Shown piece after piece: positions 58,482 to 64,000 of a stretch of DNA of 64,000 nucleotides. The number at the start of each line of letters is the position of its first letter. Positions within the stretch are counted from its first letter, which is position 1. Under the pieces are notes generated by a model. The model saw only the letters and a list, made by a program, of their open reading frames with translations. It did not search any database and was not told the origin of the DNA. A program made the translations under genes and the position numbers. The stretch is taken from positions 124,001 to 188,000 of the forward strand of contig NZ_QOIL01000009.1 of the NCBI RefSeq assembly GCF_003323745.1, in the 5' to 3' direction. Source of the stretch: Sphaerisporangium album (lineage in GTDB: Bacteria > Actinomycetota > Actinomycetes > Streptosporangiales > Streptosporangiaceae).

Positions 58482-59504
58482 ATGACCCTCCTGGACGCCC
58501 TCGCCATCGTGGTACTGCTCGGCGTGAACGGCTTCTTCGTCGGCGCCGAGTTCGCGCTGATCTCCGCGCGGCGCACGCAGATCGAGCCGCTGGCCAAGGA
58601 GGGCTCGCGGCGGGCCCGGGCCGTGCTGGGCGCCATGGACGACGTCCCGCTCATGCTCGCCGCCGCGCAGCTCGGCGTGACCCTCGCCTCGCTCGCGCTC
58701 GGCGCCGTGGGCGAGCCGGTCCTGGCGCACGCGCTGGAGCCGCTGTTCGCCACGCTGGGCGTGCCGGAGGCGTTCGTGCACCCGATCGCCTTCGCCCTGG
58801 CCCTGCTGGTGATCGTCTCCCTGCACGTGATCATCGGCGAGATGGTGCCGAAGAACCTGTCCCTGGCCGGTCCCGACCAGGCGGCCCTCTGGCTCGTGCC
58901 GTCCCTGCGGGCCGTCGCCCGCGTCACCCGGCCGCTGCTCGTCGCGATCAACGCGATCTCGGCGGGCGTGCTGCGGGTGCTGAGGATCCCGCCGACCGAC
59001 GAGATCCGGTCGGTGTTCACCTCCGACGAGATGCCGGCCGTCATCCAGGAGTCGCGCCGGCATCTGCTGCTCGACCAGGACGAGTACGACCGCATGATCG
59101 CCGCGCTCGCGCTGCGCGGGCGGGCGGTCGCGTCCGTCATGGTGCCCGTCGCGGAGGTCGTCACCCTGCCCACGACGACCACCGCGGCCGACCTGCAGGA
59201 GTACGCCGGGCGGCACGGCCACTCCCGGTTCCCGGTGCGCGGCGACGGCCCCGGCGGGATGGCGGGCTACCTGCACGTGCTGGACGCGCTGAACGGGCAC
59301 GCGCCGGACGAGCCCCTGCCGGCCCGCCCGCTGCCGATCGTCCACCGCGGCGCCTCGCTGGCCGACGTGCTGGCCACGATGCGCAAGCGGCGGGCGCAAC
59401 TCGCCGGGATCAGCGACGACGGCGGGGCTCTGGTGGGCGTCGTGACGCTGGAGGACGTGCTCACCGGGCTCCTGCACCACGCCCAGCAGGAGACTTCCGG
59501 CTAG
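58482..59504 (+). CDS. Second CNNM-family protein, shorter, without CorC_HlyC domain
   Basis: A 340-aa paralogue of the upstream gene: NGFFVGAEFALISARRTQIE, LHVIIGEMVPKNLSLAGPD and a CBS pair (ASVMVPVAEVVTLPTTTT, ...DGGALVGVVTLEDVLTGLL). The CorC_HlyC tail of its neighbour is absent, as expected for the shorter member of the two-gene arrangement usual in actinobacteria. ATG 58482 is natural. The pair likely forms a heteromeric divalent-cation exporter or sensor (inference). The transcript may end before the acyltransferase gene. Confidence 0.92.
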   Translation: MTLLDALAIVVLLGVNGFFVGAEFALISARRTQIEPLAKEGSRRARAVLGAMDDVPLMLAAAQLGVTLASLALGAVGEPVLAHALEPLFATLGVPEAFVHPIAFALALLVIVSLHVIIGEMVPKNLSLAGPDQAALWLVPSLRAVARVTRPLLVAINAISAGVLRVLRIPPTDEIRSVFTSDEMPAVIQESRRHLLLDQDEYDRMIAALALRGRAVASVMVPVAEVVTLPTTTTAADLQEYAGRHGHSRFPVRGDGPGGMAGYLHVLDALNGHAPDEPLPARPLPIVHRGASLADVLATMRKRRAQLAGISDDGGALVGVVTLEDVLTGLLHHAQQETSG

Positions 59505-59593
59505 GGAGGCAGGCAAGGCGGCTTAAGTCATGGTTTACGGTCTTTCGAGCTGACTGTCAGCTTCCACTGATTTTGACCCAGTAGGGTGACCCG

Positions 59594-60913
59594 GTGGTTA
59601 GGAAGGCCGAGATCAGGGGTAGCGCGGTCGAAATGCCCGTCGCCCCACGCACGCAGACCCCCGCACCCCCCGGCCCCGCCCGCTCCGAATCGCCCCGCGC
59701 GCCCCGGCAGTCCTGGCTGGACGCCCTGCGCGGGCTGGCCGCGCTCGTCGTCGTCTTCGAGCACTCGCTGGACGCCCTGCTACCGGAGATCCGCGGGACG
59801 GTCAGCCCCTGGTTCGACTTCGGGCAGTACGGCGTGCTCCTGTTCTTCCTGATCAGCGGCTACGTCGTGCCCGTCTCGCTCGAACGGCGCGGCAGCGTGC
59901 GCGGCTTCTGGATCACCCGCTTCTTCCGCATCTACCCCCTGTGGGCGGTGGCGGCGGTCATCGGCACCGCGTTCGCGGTCGCCGGGGTGTACTCCGTCCT
60001 GCCCGGGCAGACCGCCGACCGACCATGGACGTCCCTGCTGGCTCACCTCACCATGCTCCAGGACCTGCTCCAGGTGCCCAGCGTGGTGAACGTCTTCTGG
60101 ACCCTCTCCTACGAGATGGCGTTCTACCTGCTCGTCACCGCGCTGTTCGTCTTCGGCGGGCGCCGGGCGGGCGCGGGGACGTCGCTGTCGTTCGCGGCGT
60201 GCGGGCTCGTCGCCGGGGCGCTCGTCCCCGCCGGCCTGCTGTCCCGGTACATGGGAGGAACCGTCCTGGTGGGCGTCGTGACGGTCGCCGTGCTCGGCGG
60301 GATCGCCGCGGTCGTCAGCGCCGACCGGGAGGCGCGCGCGCGGGGCGCCGCCGTCATCGCCGTCCTCGCCCTGGTGCTCCTCACCTTCAACAGCAGGGTC
60401 GGCGCCTGGCAGAGTCTGGTCATCCTGGCCACGATGTTCGGCGGCACCGCGATCTACCGCCTCCAGCACTGCTCCGCCCCCGCGCGGACCCGCTGGATGA
60501 TCGCCCTCGTGCCCGTCGTCTCCGTCGCCGCGGCGGTGCTGCTCGGCCCGGGCTGGGGCATGACGGAGGCCGCGGAGCAGGCGTTCAAGTGGAGCTGGTC
60601 CACCGCCGTCGTCGGGGCCTGGCTCACCTTCGTCGCCGGCCTGGCGCTGCGCCACCGCGTGGTCTCGCCGGTGCTCGTCTGGCTCGGCCTGGTGAGCTAC
60701 TCCGTCTACCTGCTGCACCCGCTGATCCTGCAGGTCGTCCGCAGGCTCACCATGGACCCGTCGCAGATCACGCTGCCGGGCCGCCTGGCATGGGAGGCGG
60801 CCCTGTTCGCGGCGGTGATCGTCTGCGCCGCGCTGGGCCATCGCTTCGTCGAGAAACCCGCCCAGCGGACGGGTCGCCGCCTGGCGAACTCGGCCGCCCG
60901 CGAGGGCCTGTGA
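59594..60913 (+). CDS. Acyltransferase-3 family membrane protein
   Basis: A 439-aa protein with about ten helices. The family start block SWLDALRGLAALVVVFEHSL, the GVLLFFLISGYVVP helix, VRGFWITRFFRIYPLWAV and the C-terminal VSYSVYLLHPLIL stretch are typical of Acyltransferase_3 (O-acetylation of surface glycans, macrolides or peptidoglycan). A catalytic His is in VVFEHSLD and another in the YSVYLLHP segment. The GTG 59594 start adds a 35-residue Pro-rich leader; ATG 59633 is an alternative. It stands apart from glycan-synthesis genes. Confidence 0.92.
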   Translation: MVRKAEIRGSAVEMPVAPRTQTPAPPGPARSESPRAPRQSWLDALRGLAALVVVFEHSLDALLPEIRGTVSPWFDFGQYGVLLFFLISGYVVPVSLERRGSVRGFWITRFFRIYPLWAVAAVIGTAFAVAGVYSVLPGQTADRPWTSLLAHLTMLQDLLQVPSVVNVFWTLSYEMAFYLLVTALFVFGGRRAGAGTSLSFAACGLVAGALVPAGLLSRYMGGTVLVGVVTVAVLGGIAAVVSADREARARGAAVIAVLALVLLTFNSRVGAWQSLVILATMFGGTAIYRLQHCSAPARTRWMIALVPVVSVAAAVLLGPGWGMTEAAEQAFKWSWSTAVVGAWLTFVAGLALRHRVVSPVLVWLGLVSYSVYLLHPLILQVVRRLTMDPSQITLPGRLAWEAALFAAVIVCAALGHRFVEKPAQRTGRRLANSAAREGL

Positions 60914-61109
60914 GGACCTGTCCCGGGTCCCTCCGGTGACCGCTGAGGCGCCTGTTTCACCTGGAAAAATGAGTATTTGATGCGAATACCGCGACAGGGG
61001 ACCCCAAACATCCCTCCCGTCGCTAGACTGACTCGCGGCTCGCCGGGCAGCTGGATCCGGCGCCTTGTAGTCGGCGTGTGGCCTGGGGGCCACCAGCCCT
61101 GGCCATTCC

Positions 61110-62552
61110 GTGGGGACAATGAACGGCGGGCTTGTCGATACGCGCCCTGTCCAGCCCGTGGACGAACCGGCGACCGGCCGGAAGAAGCGGTGGTGGGCCG
61201 CGTGGCTGTGGTGCCTCGTGGCGGCCGTGGCCGGCATCGCCGTCGCGGCGAGCGCCACCCTGGTCGGCGCCTACACCAAGCTGAGCGGCAACATCAAGCA
61301 CGTGACGGTCGACGCCGGTGATCTCGGCGCGCGCCCGGCCAAGGTGAGCAAGGCGCTGAACATCCTGATCGTGGGGTCGGACACGCGCGCCGGCGCGAAC
61401 ATCAAGTACGGCCACCGGGAGTACGGCGAGCGCACCGACACGATCATCCTCGCGCACATCTCGCCGAACCGGGGCAACGCGCTGCTCATCAGCTTCCCGC
61501 GTGACTCGCTCGTCCAGCTCCCCGCCTGCCGGGCCAAGAACGGCCTCCCCGGGCAGCGCGCCCACGTCGGGATGATCAACGAGTCGTTCAACTTCGGCGG
61601 CATCACCTGCACGTACAAGACGATCGAGACGCTCACGGGCATCCGCATCGACCACTTCGTCAAGGTCGACTTCACCGGGTTCAAGAGCATGGTGAACGCG
61701 CTCGGCGGCGTCGAGGTCTGCATCCCCAAGCCGATCAACGACACCAAGGCCCTGCTGCGCCTGCCCGCCGGGCGCCAGACGCTCAAGGGCGAGCAGGCCC
61801 TCGGCTACGTCCGCGTCCGCTACGCCCTCGGGGACGGCTCCGACATCGGCCGCATCCAGCGCCAGCAGATGTTCCTCGCCTCCATGATCAAGAAGGCGAT
61901 GAGCGGAGCCACGCTGAGCGACCCGGCCAAGCTGTTCGACTTCCTCGACGCGGCCACCAAGTCCGTCACCACCGACCCGCAGCTGACGCTCGGCGTCATG
62001 AAGGACCTCGCCACCAGTGCCCAGGGCCTGGCCGCCGGGAACATCCGCTTCGTCACGACGCCGTGGCGCTACTCGCTGACCCAGCCCGGCCGCGTCGAAT
62101 GGGTGCAGCCGCAGGCCAAGCAGCTGTTCAACCTCGTCGCCACCGACACCAAGCTCAACAGCTCGAACCTCAAGGCCACCACCGGGCGCGAGGCCAAGGT
62201 GCCCAAGTCGAAGATCGAGATCTCGGTGCAGAACGGCACCACCCGCGCCGGGCTCGGCTCCCAGGTCGCCGCCGCCCTCGAAGAGCGCGGCTACAGCGTC
62301 GTCAAGGTCGGCGACGCCAAGGTGAAGCCGTACCCCAAGACGACGATCAGGTACTCGGCCAACGGCCAGTCCCGCGTTCCCACGCTGGCCGGCGACCTCC
62401 TCACCTCCCGCAACGCCCTGGTCACCGACACCGCCACGACGCGGCTCGTCCTCGTGATCGGCGCCGACTGGAAGGGCCTGAAGCCCATGCAGGTGTCCGA
62501 GACCGACATCAAGGGCATCGACGCCACCCAGGACTCCTGCTCCGCCCCCTGA
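61110..62552 (+). CDS. LytR-CpsA-Psr (LCP) wall glycopolymer ligase
   Basis: A 480-aa type II membrane protein: cytoplasmic basic start (GRKKRWW), one helix (about 30-52), the LCP domain with VSKALNILIVGSDTRAG, ERTDTIILAHI, LLISFPRDSLVQLP and YVRVRYALGDGSDIGRIQRQQ (catalytic Arg cluster), then a LytR_C domain (KIEISVQNGTTRAGLGSQVAAALEERGYSV). LCP enzymes attach polyprenyl-linked teichoic acids or other glycopolymers to peptidoglycan. GTG 61110 or ATG 61119 starts it; the ribosome site is weak for both. The gene ends 146 bases before the HAD gene. Confidence 0.95.
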   Translation: MGTMNGGLVDTRPVQPVDEPATGRKKRWWAAWLWCLVAAVAGIAVAASATLVGAYTKLSGNIKHVTVDAGDLGARPAKVSKALNILIVGSDTRAGANIKYGHREYGERTDTIILAHISPNRGNALLISFPRDSLVQLPACRAKNGLPGQRAHVGMINESFNFGGITCTYKTIETLTGIRIDHFVKVDFTGFKSMVNALGGVEVCIPKPINDTKALLRLPAGRQTLKGEQALGYVRVRYALGDGSDIGRIQRQQMFLASMIKKAMSGATLSDPAKLFDFLDAATKSVTTDPQLTLGVMKDLATSAQGLAAGNIRFVTTPWRYSLTQPGRVEWVQPQAKQLFNLVATDTKLNSSNLKATTGREAKVPKSKIEISVQNGTTRAGLGSQVAAALEERGYSVVKVGDAKVKPYPKTTIRYSANGQSRVPTLAGDLLTSRNALVTDTATTRLVLVIGADWKGLKPMQVSETDIKGIDATQDSCSAP

Positions 62553-62698
62553 TCCGGGCCGCCGTCCACGGGTTTCCTGTTGGAGGCCGGTTCTCCGGGG
62601 TACGGAACCGGACAACAAGGCGCCTGTTCTTCTGAGGTGTGCGTGTGCGCTCATGCGGCCGGGCAGGGGGTCCGGCCGGAGTTCTGGGGTGGTGAACC

Positions 62699-63367
62699 AT
62701 GCGGCGTGGAGTGATATTCGATCTTGACGGAACCCTGGTCGACACCAGCTATCTGCATGTCGTCGCCTGGTGGGAGGCGTTCAGGAGACGGCGGCGGGAT
62801 GTGCTCATGGTCGACATCCACGGGGCCATCGGACGAGCGGACCGCGCGTTGATCGACTACCTGCTGCCCGATGTCGGCGAGGAGGAGGCGCAGGAGATCT
62901 CCGACGCGCACGCGGAGGCGTACAAGCCGCGCCTCGACCAGGTGCGCCCGGTGCCGGCGGCGGGCGAACTGCTCAAGGCGCTCGCCGACCGCGGTCTGAC
63001 CGTGGTGGTGGCCACGAGCGCGCCGAAGGACGAGGCCGAGCGGCTCATCGCGATCACCGGGGCCGAGGACGCGGTCGAGGTGCTCGTGCACGCCGGGGAC
63101 GTCGAGAGGTCCAAGCCCCACCCCGAGCCGGTGCGGCAGGCGCTCGACAAGTCGGGGATCCCGGCCGACCAGGCGATCATGGTAGGGGACAGCGTCTGGG
63201 ACGCGCTGGCGGCGCGCGCGGCGAAGACGGGGTGCGTGGGCGTCAGGTCCGGGGGCATCGACAGCGAGTCGTTGCAGGACGCGGGGGCCGAGGCCGTGTA
63301 CAAGGACTGCCGCGACCTTCTGTACCACCTGGAGGAGAGCCCGCTCGCCCGGCTCCTGGACGGCTGA
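62699..63367 (+). CDS. HAD-family phosphatase (beta-phosphoglucomutase-like)
   Basis: A 222-aa haloacid-dehalogenase-type hydrolase. Motif I GVIFDLDGTLVDT with nucleophile Asp, motif II VVATSAPKD, motif III KPHPEPV with the Lys, and motif IV MVGDSVWDALAA are all present. A helical cap of subclass IA is inserted after motif I (residues about 15-85). It probably hydrolyses a sugar phosphate or similar small molecule. It is separated from gnd by 246 bases, so co-transcription is not evident. Confidence 0.94.
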   Translation: MRRGVIFDLDGTLVDTSYLHVVAWWEAFRRRRRDVLMVDIHGAIGRADRALIDYLLPDVGEEEAQEISDAHAEAYKPRLDQVRPVPAAGELLKALADRGLTVVVATSAPKDEAERLIAITGAEDAVEVLVHAGDVERSKPHPEPVRQALDKSGIPADQAIMVGDSVWDALAARAAKTGCVGVRSGGIDSESLQDAGAEAVYKDCRDLLYHLEESPLARLLDG

Positions 63368-63613
63368 ACCGGACCGGGGCCCGTGACTTCGATCATCCGG
63401 ACCGGCTCACGGGGCACCTCGGTGACGGGTCGTTCCGGCGGTTCCTTCACAATTGGACGTGCCCCCCGGAAGCGCCGTGGACCGTCGAGTGCGGTGTACG
63501 GCCGGTGGCCCCGCGCCGCGTGCGCGGAGGCCGCCGGCAGTGGACGTCCCGGCGTCCGTCGAACCGGGTGGCTCTCCACGGCGTATTGCTAGACCAGAAG
63601 GAGAGTGATCCGC

Positions 63614-64000
63614 ATGACGACAGAGCACGCGGTCATCGGTGTCACCGGACTCGGGGTCATGGGCCGAAACCTCGCGCGCAACTTCGCCAGGCATGGCTAC
63701 ACCGTCGCGGTGCACAACCGCACGGAGGCGAAGACGAAGGCGTTGATCGAGGAGTTCGGCAACGAGGGGGTCTTCATCCCCGCCGAGACGCCCGAGGCGT
63801 TCGTCGCCTCGTTGTCCCGGCCGCGCAAAATTGTGATCATGGTGAAGGCGGGCGCCTCGACGGACGCGGTGATCGAGGAGTTCGCCCCTCTGCTGGAACC
63901 CGGTGACATCCTGGTCGACGGCGGGAACGCCCACTTCCTGGACACCCGGCGCCGCGAGAAGGCTCTGAGGGAACGCGGCATCCACTTCGTCGGGTGCGGC
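63614..64000 (+). CDS. gnd: 6-phosphogluconate dehydrogenase (5' part only)
   Basis: The first 129 codons of a decarboxylating 6-phosphogluconate dehydrogenase, running off the window. The Rossmann loop reads GVTGLGVMGRNLARNF, then VAVHNRTEAKTKALI and the substrate-side block LVDGGNAHFLDTRRR. The FVGCG motif stands at the very end. The full protein (about 480 aa) would oxidise 6-phosphogluconate to ribulose 5-phosphate with NADP+ in the pentose phosphate pathway. ATG 63614 has AAGGAGAG upstream. Confidence 0.96.
   Translation, partial: MTTEHAVIGVTGLGVMGRNLARNFARHGYTVAVHNRTEAKTKALIEEFGNEGVFIPAETPEAFVASLSRPRKIVIMVKAGASTDAVIEEFAPLLEPGDILVDGGNAHFLDTRRREKALRERGIHFVGCG

Overview
The window is high-GC DNA with GTG/TTG starts, tightly overlapping stop/start pairs and many secreted Ala/Pro/Thr-rich proteins. 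That is typical of a filamentous or spore-forming actinomycete. Streptosporangiales (a Nonomuraea/Microbispora-like organism) is my best guess, but this is inference, not a database result. Supporting hints are the squalene-forming HpnC/HpnD pair, a mycothiol-type maleylpyruvate isomerase fold, an F420/FMN split-barrel protein, and a CebR-type operator in front of a beta-mannanase/cellulase. No rRNA, tRNA, CRISPR array, transposase or clear phage module was seen.

Layout. 1-5.2 kb: hpnD (cut) and hpnC, a NodB deacetylase divergent from a GT28-like glycosyltransferase, and a coupled pair of DMT-type membrane proteins. 5.2-12 kb: an intergenic 7-unit tandem repeat, then two secreted enzymes sharing the same C-terminal chitin-binding-type module (an intradiol dioxygenase and an M4+M28 double metalloprotease), a LysR regulator and a TIMP-like exported protein. 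12-21.3 kb: an orphan histidine kinase, a 36-aa membrane peptide, and the K+ uptake operon (small ORF-kdpF-kdpA-kdpB-kdpC-kdpD) with no kdpE in the window. 21.5-29 kb: metH, an Hrp1-like CBS protein, SDR, AraC/VOC pair, a PPC/DUF296 protein and a GNAT. 29-32.3 kb: an XRE/TPR regulator divergent from five small, start/stop-overlapping unknown genes, the last of which has lost its stop. 32.3-38 kb: MDMPI, operator-controlled GH5-Fn3-CBM2 enzyme, HhH protein, hemerythrin and small membrane proteins. 38-42.3 kb: a PP2C phosphatase behind a 20-codon leader ORF, facing an operon of Rv1733c-like protein, tandem USP and Rip3-like M50 protease, with a DosR-like box upstream. 42.5-51.4 kb: a PaaK-like ligase, a Pro/Thr-rich membrane protein, a UppS-type cis-prenyltransferase fused by ATGA overlap to an MpaB/DUF2236-EF-hand protein, APC permease, DedA and CopD-CtaG. 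51.6-64 kb: CsbD, RraA-like protein, a possible small RNA, VOC, PPOX protein, CopA with a CsoR-like operator, two CNNM proteins, an acyltransferase, an LCP ligase, a HAD phosphatase and the start of gnd.

How the genes may work together. Three regions seem most informative. (a) 6.7-12 kb may be a secreted proteolysis unit with its own TIMP-like zinc-protease modulator. (b) 39.4-42.3 kb plus the Hrp1-like gene at 25.6 kb mirrors members of the mycobacterial DosR dormancy regulon, suggesting a hypoxia or redox-stress response. (c) 45.4-47.5 kb pairs a cis-polyprenyl synthase with a calcium-binding-domain haem-oxygenase-like protein, a possible uncharacterised isoprenoid route. The 29-32 kb regulator cluster is the best candidate for a truly undescribed system, but its function cannot be read from sequence alone.
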